Positions 41,973-54,431 of a stretch of DNA of 64,000 nt are shown here, piece after piece. The translations under genes were made by a program, and so were the position numbers. The DNA is from Coriaria nepalensis (taxonomy: Eukaryota > Streptophyta > Magnoliopsida > Cucurbitales > Coriariaceae), in NCBI GenBank assembly GCA_027186245.1, contig CP114482.1, positions 28,911,209-28,975,208 on the forward strand, given 5' to 3'. How positions within the stretch are numbered: position 1 is the stretch's first letter; every line of letters starts with the position of its first letter. A model generated the notes under the pieces. The model made no database searches, was not told where the DNA came from, and worked only from the letters and a program-made list of their open reading frames with translations.

Positions 41973-44900
41973 AAGGCAACAATGCATTTGTTTAGCCTTA
42001 AAGTCTTGTCACTGAGTCTCTTCTAGTCATTAAATCATTCTAAATTAATTCAAACGAATTCTATTTTTGCCCTTCAAACATTATTTTCTTACATAACTTG
42101 AACTTAATCTATTGAAGACAACAATGCATTACTTTAGCATTAAAAAGCATATGACTCAGTCTTTTCAATCATTAAATTGTTTGAAGGCACTTCGAACCAA
42201 TTCTCTTTTTGCATTTAGAACGCGACTTTAATGCATAACTTGCAATTGATCTATTGATGGCAACTATGCATTTTTTAGCGTTAAAATCATATTTTTGCGT
42301 CTCTTTTAGTCAGTAAATCATTCTAAATAACTTCGAACGAAATTCAGCCTTTAAATATGACTTTCATGCGTAACCCGCAGTTGATCTATTGGTGGCAACA
42401 ATGCATTTGTTTAGCCTTAAAGTCTTGTCACTGAGTCTCTTCTAGTCATTAAATCATTCTAAATTAATTCGAACGAATTCTATTTTTGCCCTTCAAATAT
42501 TATTTTCTTACATAACTTGTAATTAATCTATTGAAGACAACAATGCATTATTTTAGCGTTAAAAAGCATATGACTCAGTCTTTTCAATCATTAATTTGTT
42601 TGAAGGCACTTCGAACCGATTCTCTTTTTGCATTTAGAACGCGACTTTAATGCATAACTTGCAATTGATCTATGGATGGCAACTATGCATTTTTTCGCGT
42701 CAAAGTCATATTTTTGCGTCTCGTTTGGTCAGTAAATCACTCTAAATCACTTGGATCGAAATTCGTCCTTTAAACATGACTTTCGTGCGTAACTTGCAGT
42801 TGATCTATTGAAGGCAACAATGCATTTGTTTAGCCTTAAAGTCTTGTCACTGAGTCTCTTCTAGTCATTAAATCATTCTAAATTAATTCGAACGAATTCT
42901 ATTTTTGCCCTTCAAACATTATTTTCTTACATAACTTGAACTTAATCTATTGAAGACAACAATGCATTATTTTAGCATTAAAAAGCATATGACTCAGTCT
43001 TTTCAATCATTAAATTGTTTGAAGGCACTTCGAACCAATTCTCTTTTTGCATTTAGAACGCGACTTTAATGCATAACTTGCAATTGATCTATTGATGGCA
43101 ACTATGCATTTTTAGCGTTAAAATCATATTTTTGCGTCTCTTTTAGTCAGTAAATCATTCTAAATAACTTCGAACGAAATTCAGCCTTTAAATATGACTT
43201 TCATGCGTAACCCGCAGTTGATCTATTGGAGGCAACAATGCATTTGTTTAGCCTTAAAGTCTTGTCACTGAGTCTCTTCTAGTCATTAAATCATTCTAAA
43301 TTAATTCGAACGAATTCTATTTTTGCCCTTCAAACATTATTTTCTTACATAACTTGTAATTAATCTATTGAAGACAACAATGCATAATTTTAGCATTAAA
43401 AAGCATATGACTCAGTCTTTTCAATCATTAAATTGTTTGAACGCACTTCGAACCAATTCTCCTTTTGAATTTAAAACGCGACTTTCATGCATAACTTGCA
43501 ATTGATCTATTGATGGCAACTATGCATTTTTCATTCCTTAAAGTCATATTTTTGCGTCTCTTTTAGTCAGTAAATCATTCTAAATCACTTGGATCGAGAT
43601 TCAGCCTTTAAATATGACTTTCGTGCGTAACCCGCAGTTGATCTATTGAAGGCAACAATGCATTTGTTTAGCCTTAAAGTCTTGTCACTGAGTCTCTTCG
43701 AGTCATTAAATCATTCTGAATTAATTCGAACGAATTCTATTTTTGCCCTTCAAATATTATTTTCTTACATAACTTGTAATTAGTCAATTGATGACAACAA
43801 TGCATTATTTTAGCATTAAAAAGCATATGAGTCAGTCTTTTCAATCATTAAATTGTTTGAAGGCACTTCGAACCAATTCTCTTTTTGCATTTAGAAGGCG
43901 ACTTTCATGCATAACTTGTAATTGATCTATTGACGGGAACTATGCATTTTTTTAGCCTTAAAGTCATATTTTTGCGTCTGTTTTAGTCAGTAAATCATTC
44001 TAAATCACTTCGAACGAAATTCAGCCTTTAAACATGACTTTCGTGCGTAACCCGCAGTTGATGTATTGAAGGCAACAATGCATTTGTTTAGCCTTAAAGT
44101 CTTGTCACTGAGTCTCTTCTAGTCATTAAATCATTCTAAATTAATTCAAATGAATTCTATTTTTGCCCTTCAAATATTATTTTCTTACATAACTTGTAAT
44201 TAATCTATTGAAGACAAGAATGCATTATTTTAGCGTTAAAAAGCATATGACTCAGTCTCTTCAATCATTAATTTGTTTGAAGGCACTTCGAACCAATTCT
44301 CTTTTTGCATTTAGAACGCGACTTTAATGCATAACTTGCAATTGATCTATTGATGGCAACTATGCATTTTTTCGCGTTAAAGTCATATTTTTGCGTCTCG
44401 TTTGGTCAGTAAATCACTCTAAATCACTTGGATCGAAATTCGTCCTTTAAACATGACTTTCGTGCGTAACTTGCAGTTGATCTATTGAAGGCAACAATGC
44501 ATTTGTTTAGCCTTAAAGTCATGTCACTGAGTCTCTTCTAGTCATTAAATCATTCTAAATTAATTCGAACGAATTCTATTTTTGCCCTTCAAACATTATT
44601 TTCTTACATAACTTGTAATTAATCTATTGAAGACAACAATGCATAATTTTAGCATTAAAAAGCATATGACTCAGTCTTTTCAATCATTAAATTGTTTGAA
44701 CGCACTTCGAACCAATTCTCCTTTTGAATTTAAAACGCGACTTTCATGCATAACTTGCAATTGATCTATTGATGGCAACTATGCATTTTTCATTCCTTAA
44801 AGTCATATTTTTGCGTCTCTTTTAGTCAGTAAATCATTCTAAATCACTTGGATCGAGATTCAGCCTTTAAATATGACTTTCGTGCGTAACCCGCAGTTGA

Positions 44901-44997
44901 TCTATTGAAGGCAACAATGCATTTGTTTAGCCTTAAAGTCTTGTCACTGAGTCTCTTCGAGTCATTAAATCATTCTGAATTAATTCGAACGAATTCT

Positions 44998-45053
44998 CCT
45001 TTCGCCCTTCAAACATTATTTTCTCACATAACTTGTAATTAATCTATTGAAGA
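44998..45053 (+). repeat. Conversion-like tract inside a 1,259-bp-offset repeat
   Basis: On both sides the sequence follows its partner 1,259 bp upstream (43263-43738 on the left; the AAGGCGAC type of A near 43907 and 45166 on the right). In between, it instead carries the CTCCTTTCGCCC and TTTTCTCACATA form of C, identical to the C near 31572-31630. The tract is at least about 55 bp and could reach about 100 bp. A short gene-conversion patch is the simplest reading. Confidence 0.6.
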
Positions 45054-45879
45054 CAACAATGCATTATTTTAGCATTAAAAACCATATGACTCAGTCTTTT
45101 CAATCATTAAATTGTTTGAAGGCACTTCGAACCAATTCTCTTTTTGCATTTAGAAGGCGACTTTCATGCATAACTTGTAATTGATCTATTGATGGCAACT
45201 ATGCATTTTTTTAGCCTTAAAGTCATATTTTTGCGTCTGTTTTAGTCAGTAAATCATTCTAAATCACTTCGAACGAAATTCATCCTTTAAACATGACTTT
45301 CGTGCGTAACCCGCAGTTAATCTATTGAAGGCAACAATGCATTTGTTTAGCCTTAAAGTCCTGTCACTGAGTCTCTTATAGTCATTAAATCATTCTAAAT
45401 TAATTCGAACGAATTCTATTTTTGCCCTTCAAATATTATTTTCTTACATAACTTGTAATTAATCTATTGAAGACAACAATGCATTATTTTAGCGTTAAAA
45501 AGCATATGACTCAGTCTTTTCAATCATTAATTTGTTTGAAGGCACTTCGAACCAATTCTCTTTTTGCATTTAGAACGCGACTTTAATGCATAACTTGCAA
45601 TTGATCTATTGATGGCAACTATGCATTTTTTCGCGTTAAAGTCATATTTTTGCGTCTCGTTTGGTCAGTAAATCACTCTAAATCACTTGGATCGAAATTC
45701 GTCCTTTAAACATGACTTTCGTGCGTAACTTGCAGTTGATCTATTGAAGGCAACAATGCATTTGTTTAGCCTTAAAGTCTTGTCACTGAGTCTCTTCTAG
45801 TCATTAAATCATTCTAAATTAATTCGAACGAATTCTATTTTTGCCCTTCAAACATTATTTTCTTACATAACTTGAACTT

Positions 45880-47220
45880 AATCTATTGAAGACAACAATG
45901 CATTATTTTAGCATTAAAAAGCATATGACTCAGTCTTTTCAATCATTAAATTGTTTGAAGGCACTTCGAACCAATTCTCTTTTTGCATTTAGAACGCGAC
46001 TTTAATGCATAACTTGCAATTGATCTATTGATGGCAACTATGCATTTTTTAGCGTTAAAATCATATTTTTGCGTCTCTTTTAGTCAGTAAATCATTCTAA
46101 ATAACTTCGAACGAAATTCAGCCTTTAAATATGACTTTCATGCGTAACCCGCAGTTGATCTATTGGAGGCAACAATGCATTTGTTTAGCCTTAAAGTCTT
46201 GTCACTGAGTCTCTTGTAGTCATTAAATCATTCTAAATTAATTCGAACGAATTCTATTTTTGCCCTTCAAACATTATTTTCTTACATAACTTGTAATTAA
46301 TCTATTGAAGACAACAATGCTTTATTTTAGCATTAAAAAGCATATGACTCAGTCTTTTCAATCATTAAATTGTTTGAAGGCACTTCGAACCAATTCTCTT
46401 TTTGCATTTAGAACGCGACTTTAATGCATAACTTGCAATTGATCTATTGATGGCAACTATGCATTTTTTAGCGTTAAAATCATATTTTTGCGTCTCTTTT
46501 AGTCAGTAAATCATTCTAAATAACTTCGAACGAAATTCAGCCTTTAAATATGACTTTCATGCGTAACCCGCAGTTGATCTATTGGAGGCAACAATGCATT
46601 TGTTTAGCCTTAAAGTCTTGTCACTGAGTCTCTTCTAGTCATTAAATCATTCTAAATTAATTCGAACGAATTCTATTTTTGCCCTTCAAACATTATTTTC
46701 TTACATAACTTGTAATTAATCTATTGAAGACAACAATGCATTATTTTAGCATTAAAAAGCATATGACTCAGTCTTTTTAATCATTAAATTGTTTGAAGGC
46801 ACTTCGAACCAATTCTCTTTTTGCATTTAGAACGCGACTTTAATGCTTAACTTGCAATTGATCTATTGATGGCAACTATGCATTTTTTAGCGTTAAAATC
46901 ATATTTTTGCGTCTCTTTTAGTCAGTAAATCATTCTAAATAACTTCGAACGAAATTCAGCCTTTAAATATGACTTTCATGCGTAACCCGCAGTTGATCTA
47001 TTGGAGGCAACAATGCATTTGTTTAGCCTTAAAGTCTTGTCACTGAGTCTCTTCTAGTCATTAAATCATTCTAAATTAATTCGAACGAATTCTATTTTTG
47101 CCCTTCAAACATTATTTTCTTACATAACTTGTAATTAATCTATTGAAGACAACAATGCATTATTTTAGCATTAAAAAGCATATGACTCAGTCTTTTCAAT
47201 CATTAAATTGTTTGAAGGCA
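45880..47220 (+). repeat. Locally homogenised run of near-identical 419-bp units
   Basis: Three consecutive units share the same combination: A with GACTTTAATGC and AGCGTTAAAATC, an ATAACTTCGAAC join to B, and a B core with TATTGGAGGC. They differ at only a few positions (CTTGTAGTC at 46214, TGCTTTATT at 46319, TTTTTAATC at 46775, TGCTTAAC at 46845). The same haplotype occurs near 12.9-13.5 kb and inside the 5,030-bp unit, so this looks like a single-unit amplification of an existing type. Confidence 0.8.
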
Positions 47221-48762
47221 CTTCGAACCAGTTCTCTTTTTGCATTTAGAACGCGACTTTCATGCATAACTTGCAATTGATCTATTGGTGGCAACTATGC
47301 ATTTTTTAGCATGAAAGTCATATTTTTGCGTTTCTTTTAGTCAGTAAATCATTCTAAATCACTTGGATCGAAATTCGTCCTTTAAACATGACTTTCGTGC
47401 GTAACTTGCAGCTGATCTATTGAAGGCAACAATGCATTTGTTTAGCCTTAAAGTCATGTCATTGAGTCTCTTCTAGTCATTAAATCATTCTAAATTAATT
47501 CGAACGAATTCTATTTTTGCCCTTCAAACATTATTTTCTTACATAACTTGAAATTAATCTATTGAAGACAACAATGCATTATTTTAGCATTAAAAAGCAT
47601 ATGACTCAGTCTTTTCAATCATTAAATTGTTTGAAGGCTCTTCGAACCAATTCTCTTTTTGCATTTAAAACTCGACTTTCATGCATAACTTGCAATTGAT
47701 CGATTGATGGCACCTATGCATTATTTACCCTTAAAGTCATATTTTTGGGTCTCTTTTAGTCAGTAAATCATTCTAAATCACTTCGAACGAAATTCGGCCT
47801 TTAAACATGGCTTTCGTGCGTAACCCGCAGTTGATCTATTGAAGGGAACAATGCATTTGTTTAGCCTTAAAGTCATGTCATTGAGTCTCTTCTAGTCATT
47901 AAATCATTCTAAATTAATTCGAACGAATTCTATTTTTGCCCTTCAAACATTATTTTCTCACATAACTTGAAATTAATCTATTGAAGACAACAATGCATTA
48001 TTTTAGCATTAAAAAGCATATGACTCAGTCTTTTCAATCATTAAATTGTTTGAAGGCACTTCGAACCAATTCTCTTTTTGCATTTAAAACACGACTTTCA
48101 TGCATAACTTGCAATTGATCTATTGATGGCAACTATGCATTTTTTAGCCTTAAAGTCATATTTTTGCGTCTGTTTTAGTCAGTAAATCATTCTAAATCAC
48201 TTCGAACGAAATTCGGCCTTTAAATATGGCTTTCGTGCGTAACCCGCAGTTGATCTATTGAAGGCAACAATGCATTTGTTTAGCCTTAAAGTCTTGTGAC
48301 TGAGTCTCTTCTAGTCATTAAATCATTCTAAATTAATTCAAATGAATTCTATTTTTGCCCTTCAAATATTATTTTCTTACATAACTTGTAATTAATCTAT
48401 TGAAGACAACAATGCATTATTTTAGCGTTAAAAAGCATATGACTCAGTCTTTTTAATCATTAAATTGTTTGAAGGCACTTCGAACCAATTCTCTTTTTGC
48501 ATTTAGAACGCGACTTTAATGCATAACTTGCAATTGATCTATTGGTGGCAACTATGCATTTTTTAGGGTTAAAGTTATATTTTTGCGTCTCTTTTAGTCA
48601 GTAAATCATTTTAAATCACTTGGAACGAAATTCAACCTTTAAATACGACTTTCATGCGTAACCCGCAGTTGATCTATTGAAGGCAACAATGCATTTGTTT
48701 AGCCTTAAAGTCTTGTCACTGAGTCTCTTCTAGTCATTAAATCATTCTGAATTAATTCGAAC

Positions 48763-49167
48763 GAATTCTATTTTTGCCCTTCAAATATTATTTTCTTACA
48801 TAACTTGTAATTAATCTATTGAAGAAAACAATGCATTATTTTAGCGTTAAAAGGCATATCACTCAGTCTTTTCAATCATTAAATTGTTTGAAGGCACTTC
48901 GAACCAGTTCTCTTTTTGCATTTAGAACGCGACTTTCATGCATAACTTGCAATTGATCTATTGATGGCAACTATGCATTTTTTAGCGTTAAAGTCATATT
49001 TTTGCGTCTCTTTTAGTCAGTAAATCATTCTAAATCACTTCGTATGAAATTCGGCATTCAAACACGACTTTCGTGCATAACTTGCAGTTGATCCATTATA
49101 GGCAAGAATGCATTTGTTTAGCCTTAAAGTCATGTCATTGAGTCCCTTCTAGTCATTAAATCATTCT
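48763..49167 (+). repeat. One-unit repeat, offset 4,611 bp, copy 1
   Basis: About 405 bp recurring at 53374-53778 (11 units away). Shared rare variants are GTTAAAAGGCATATC, CGAACCAGTTCTC, GGCATTCAAACACGAC and GAGTCCCTTC. A few differences exist, such as ATCCATT here against ATCTATT there. Confidence 0.8.
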
Positions 49168-49771
49168 GAATTAATTCGAACGAATTCTATTTTTGCCCTT
49201 CAAACATTATTTTCTTACATAACTTGTAATTAATCTATTGATGACAACAATGCAATATTTTAGTATTAAAAAGCATATGACTCAGGCTTTTCAATCATTA
49301 AATTGTTGAAGGCACTTCGAACCAATTCTCTTTCTGCATTTAAAACGCGACTTTCGTGCATAACTTGGAATTGATCTATTGATGGCACCATACTTTTTTT
49401 AGCGTTGAAGTCATATTTTTGCGTCTCTTTTAGTCAGTAAATCATTCTAAATCACTTCGTATGAAATTCGGCATTCAAACATGACTTTCGTGCATAACTT
49501 GCAGTTGATCTATTATAGGCAAGAATGCATTTGTTTAGACTTAAAGTCATGTCACTGAGTCTCTTCTAGTCATTAAATCATTCTGAATTAATTCGAACGA
49601 ATTCTATTTTTGCCCTTCAAACATTATTTTCTTACATAACTTGTAATTAATCTATTGAAGACAACAATGCATTAGTTTAGCATTAAAAAGCATATGACTC
49701 AATCTTTTCGATCACTAAATTGTTTGAAGGCACTTCGAACCAATTCTCTTTTTGCATTTAGAAGGCGACTG

Positions 49772-50604
49772 TCATGCATAACTTGTAATTGATCTATTGA
49801 TGGCAACTATGCATTTTTTTAGCCTTAAAGTCATATTTTTGCGTCTGTTTTAGTCAGTAAATCATTCTAAATCGCTTCGAACGAAATTCAGCCTTTAAAC
49901 ATGACTTTCGTGCATAACCCGCACTTGATCTATTGAAGGCAACAATTCATTTGTTTAGCCTTAAAGTCTTGTCACTGAGTCTCTTCTAGTCATTAAATCA
50001 TTCTCAATTAATTCGAATGAATTCTATTTTTGCCCTTCAAATATTATTTTCTTACATAACTTGTAATTAATCTATTGAAGAAAACAGTGCATTATTTTAG
50101 CGTTAAAAAGCTAATGACTCAGTCTTTTCAATCATTAAATTGTTTGAAGCCACTTCGAACCAATTCTCTTTTTGCATTTGGAACGCGACTTTCATGCATA
50201 ACTTTCAATTCATCTATTGATGGCAACTATGCATTTTTTAGCGCTAAGGTCATATTTTAGCGTCTGTTTTAGTCAGTAAATCATTCTAAATCACTTCGAT
50301 CGAAATTTATCCTTTAAACATGACTTTCGTGCGTAACTTGCAGTTGATCTATTGAAGGCAACAATGCATTTGTTTAGCCTTAAAGTCATGTCATTGAGTC
50401 TCTTCTAGGCATTAAATCATTCTGAATTAATTCGAACGAATTCTATTTTTGCCCTGCAAACATTATTTTCTTACATAACTTGTAATTAATCTATTGAAGA
50501 CAACAATGCATAATTTTAGCATTAAAAAGCATATCACACAGTCTTTTCAATCATTAAATTGTTTGAAGGCACTTCGAACCAATTCTCTTTTTGCATTTAG
50601 AAGG
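49772..50604 (+). repeat. Two-unit repeat, offset 1,258 bp, copy 1
   Basis: The stretch recurs at 51030-51862. Limits: 49771 is G against T in the partner (GACTGTCATG versus GACTTTCATG), and 50605 is C against T (AAGGCGAC versus AAGGTGAC). Shared private variants include CGCTTCGAACG, CCGCACTTGATC, CAATTCATTTG and the A* subunit. Confidence 0.85.
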
Positions 50605-51029
50605 CGACTTTAATGCATAACTTGCAATTGATCTATTCATGGCAACTATGCATTTTTTCGCGTTAAAGTCATATTTTTGCGTCTCGTTTGGTCAGTAAAT
50701 CACTCTAAATCACTTGGATCGAAATTCGTCCTTTAAACATGACTTTCGTGCGTAACTTGCAGTTGATCTATTGAAGGCAACAATGCATTTGTTTAGCCTT
50801 AAAGTCATGTCATTGAGTCTCTTCGAGTCATTAAATCATTCTGAATTAATTCGAACGAATTCTATTTTTGCCCTTCAAATATTATTTTCTTACATAACTT
50901 GTAATTAGTCAATTGATGACAACAATGCATTATTTTAGCATTAAAAAGCATATGACTCAGTCTTTTCAATCATTAAATTGTTTGAAGGCACTTCGAACCA
51001 ATTCTCTTTTTGCATTTAGAAGGCGACTT

Positions 51030-51862
51030 TCATGCATAACTTGTAATTGATCTATTGATGGCAACTATGCATTTTTTTAGCCTTAAAGTCATATTTTTGC
51101 GTCTGTTTTAGTCAGTAAATCATTCTAAATCGCTTCGAACGAAATTCAGCCTTTAAACATGACTTTCGTGCATAACCCGCACTTGATCTATTGAAGGCAA
51201 CAATTCATTTGTTTAGCCTTAAAGCCTTGTCACTGAGTCTCTTCTAGTCATTAAATCATTCTCAATTAATTCGAATGAATTCTATTTTTGCCCTTCAAAT
51301 ATTATTTTCTTACATAACTTGTAATTAATCTATTGAAGAAAACAGTGCATTATTTTAGCGTTAAAAAGCTAATGACTCAGTCTTTTCAATCATTAAATTG
51401 TTTGAAGCCACTTCGAACCAATTCTCTTTTTGCATTTGGAACGCGACTTTCATGCATAACTTTCAATTCATCTATTGATGGCAACTATGCATTTTTTAGC
51501 GCTAAGGTCATATTTTAGCGTCTGTTTTAGTCAGTAAATCATTCTAAATCACTTCGATCGAAATTTATCCTTTAAACATGACTTTCGTGCGTAACTTGCA
51601 GTTGATCTATTGAAGGCAACAATGCATTTGTTTAGCCTTAAAGTCATGTCATTGAGTCTCTTCTAGGCATTAAATCATTCTGAATTAATTCGAACGAATT
51701 CTATTTTTGCCCTGCAAACATTATTTTCTTACATAACTTGTAATTAATCTATTGAAGACAACAATGCATAATTTTAGCATTAAAAAGCATATCACACAGT
51801 CTTTTCAATCATTAAATTGTTTGAAGGCACTTCGAACCAATTCTCTTTTTGCATTTAGAAGG
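51030..51862 (+). repeat. Two-unit repeat, offset 1,258 bp, copy 2
   Basis: Partner of 49772-50604, three units downstream. I saw one clear difference, AAAGCCTTG here against AAAGTCTTG in copy 1. The unit between the copies (50605-51029) is of a different type, with TTTTTTCGCG in A, so this is not a simple clean tandem duplication. Confidence 0.83.
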
Positions 51863-52198
51863 TGACTTTCATGCATAACTTGTAATTGATCTATTGATGG
51901 CGACTATGCATTTTTTTAGCCTTAAAGTCATATTTTTGCGTCTGTTTTAGTCAGTAAATCATTCTAAATCACTTCGAACGAAATTCAGCCTTTAAACATG
52001 ACTTTCGTGCGTAACCCGCAGTTGATCTATTGAAGGCAACAATGCATTTGTTTAGCCTTAAAGTCTTGTCACAGAGTCTCTTCTAGTCATTAAATCATTC
52101 TGAATTAATTCGAACGAATTCTATTTTTGCCCTTCAAATATTATTTTCTTACATAACTTGTAATTAATCTATTGAAGAAAACAATGCATTATTTTAGT

Positions 52199-52533
52199 GT
52201 TAAAAAGCATATGACTCAGTCTTTTCAATCATTAATTTGTTTGAAGGCATTTCGAACCAATTCTCTTTTTGCATTTAGAACGCGACTTTAATGCATAACT
52301 TGCAATTGATCTATTGATGGCAACTATGCATTTTTTCGCGTTAAAGTCATATTTTTGCGTCTCGTTTGGTCAGTAAATCACTCTAAATCACTTGGATCGA
52401 AATTCGTCCTTTAAACATGACTTTCGTGCGTAACTTGCAGTTGATCTATTGAAGGCAACAATGCATTTGTTTAGCCTTAAAGTCATGTCATTGAGTCTCT
52501 TCGAGTCATTAAATCATTCTGAATTAATTCGAA
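52199..52533 (+). repeat. Short repeat, offset 839 bp, copy 1
   Basis: Recurs at 53038-53372, two units downstream. Both carry GGCATTTCGAACC (T in place of the usual C) and TTCGAGTCATTAAATC. The match is bounded by AGTG versus AGCG on the left and CGAACG versus CGAATG on the right. Confidence 0.75.
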
Positions 52534-53037
52534 CGAATTCTATTTTTGCCCTTCAAATATTATTTTCTTACATAACTTGTAATTAGTCAATTGATGACAA
52601 CAATGCATTATTTTAGCATTAAAAAGCATATGACTCAGTCTTTTCAATCATTAAATTGTTTGAAGGCACTTCGAACCAATTCTCTTTTTGCATTTAGAAG
52701 GCGACTTTCATGCATAACTTGTAATTGATCTATTGATGGCAACTATGCATTTTTTTAGCCTTAAAGTCATATTTTTGCGTCTGTTTTAGTCAGTAAATCA
52801 TTCTAAATCCCTTCGAACGAAATTCAGGCTTTAAACATGACTTTCGTGCGTAACCCGCAGTTGATCTATTGAAGGCAACAATGCATTTGTTTAGCCTTAA
52901 AGTCTTGTCACTGAGTCTCTTCTAGTCATTAAATCATTCTAAATTAATTCAAATGAATTCTATTTTTGCCCTTCAAATATTATTTTCTTACATAACTTGT
53001 AATTAATCTATTGAAGACAACAATGCATTATTTTAGC

Positions 53038-53372
53038 GTTAAAAAGCATATGACTCAGTCTTTTCAATCATTAATTTGTTTGAAGGCATTTCGAACCAAT
53101 TCTCTTTTTGCATTTAGAACGCGACTTTAATGCATAACTTGCAATTGATCTATTGATGGCAACTATGCATTTTTTCGCGTTAAAGTCATATTTTTGCGTC
53201 TCGTTTGGTCAGTAAATCACTCTAAATCACTTGGATCGAAATTCGTCCTTTAAACATGACTTTCGTGCGTAACTTGCAGTTGATCTATTGAAGGCAACAA
53301 TGCATTTGTTTAGCCTTAAAGTCATGTCATTGAGTCTCTTCGAGTCATTAAATCATTCTGAATTAATTCGAA
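53038..53372 (+). repeat. Short repeat, offset 839 bp, copy 2
   Basis: Partner of 52199-52533. It runs directly into the stretch at 53374-53778 that matches 48763-49167, so two different partners meet at about 53373. Confidence 0.75.
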
Positions 53373-53373
53373 T

Positions 53374-53778
53374 GAATTCTATTTTTGCCCTTCAAATATT
53401 ATTTTCTTACATAACTTGTAATTAATCTATTGAAGAAAACAATGCATTATTTTAGCGTTAAAAGGCATATCACTCAGTCTTTTCAATCATTAAATTGTTT
53501 GAAGGCACTTCGAACCAGTTCTCTTTTTGCATTTAGAAAGCGACTTTCATGCATAACTTGCAATTGATCTATTGATGGCAACTATGCATTTTTTAGCGTT
53601 AAAGTCATATTTTTGCGTCTCTTTTAGTCAGTAAATCATTCTAAATCACTTCGTATGAAATTCGGCATTCAAACACGACTTTCGTGCATAACTTGCAGTT
53701 GATCTATTATAGGCAAGAATGCATTTGTTTAGCCTTAAAGTCATGTCATTGAGTCCCTTCTAGTCATTAAATCATTCT
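53374..53778 (+). repeat. One-unit repeat, offset 4,611 bp, copy 2
   Basis: Partner of 48763-49167. It has AGAAAGCGAC where copy 1 has AGAACGCGAC. At 53779 the sequence changes to an ATTCAAATG-type C. Confidence 0.8.
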
Positions 53779-54431
53779 AAATTAATTCAAATGAATTCTA
53801 TTTTTGCCCTTCAAATATTATTTTCTTACATAACTTGTAATTAATCTATTGAAGACAACAATGCATTATTTTAGCGTTAAAAAGCATATGACTCAGTCTT
53901 TTCAATCATTAATTTGTTTGAAGGCACTTCGAACCAATTCTCTTTTTGCATTTAAAACGCGACTTTCATGCATAACTTGCAATTGATCTACTGATGGCAA
54001 CTATGCATTTTTTTTGCCTTAAAGTCATATTTTTGCGTCTGTTTTAGTCAGTAAATCATTCTAAATCACTTCGAACGAAATTCAGCCTTTAAACATGACT
54101 TTCGTGCGTAACCCGCAGTTGATCTATTGAAGGCAAGAATGCATTTTTTTAGCCTTAAAGTCTTGTCACTGAGTCTCTTCTAGTCATTCAATCATTCTGA
54201 ATTAATTCGAACGAATTCTCCTTTCGCCCTTCAAACATTATTTTCTCACATAACTTGTAATTAATCTATTGAAGACAACAATGCATTATTTTAGCATTAA
54301 AAAGCATATGACTCAGTCTTTTCAATCATTAAATTGTTTGAAGGCATTTCGAACCAATTCTCTTTTTGCATTTAGAACGCGACTTTAATGCATAACTTGC
54401 AATTGATCTATTGATGGCAACTATGCATTTT

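Larger units (their letters stand above)
42042..49771 (+). repeat. Mosaic satellite segment between the large duplications
   Basis: About 18 units of mixed types. GAACTTAATC-type C subunits occur near 42100, 42938 and 45874. A 476-bp stretch at 43263-43738 recurs at 44522-44997 (offset 1,259 bp, three units), marked by the rare TTTTCATTCCTTAAAG form of A. Small length changes include loss of two Ts near 43108 and of one T in ATTGTTGAAGG near 49303. Only satellite sequence is present. Confidence 0.85.
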
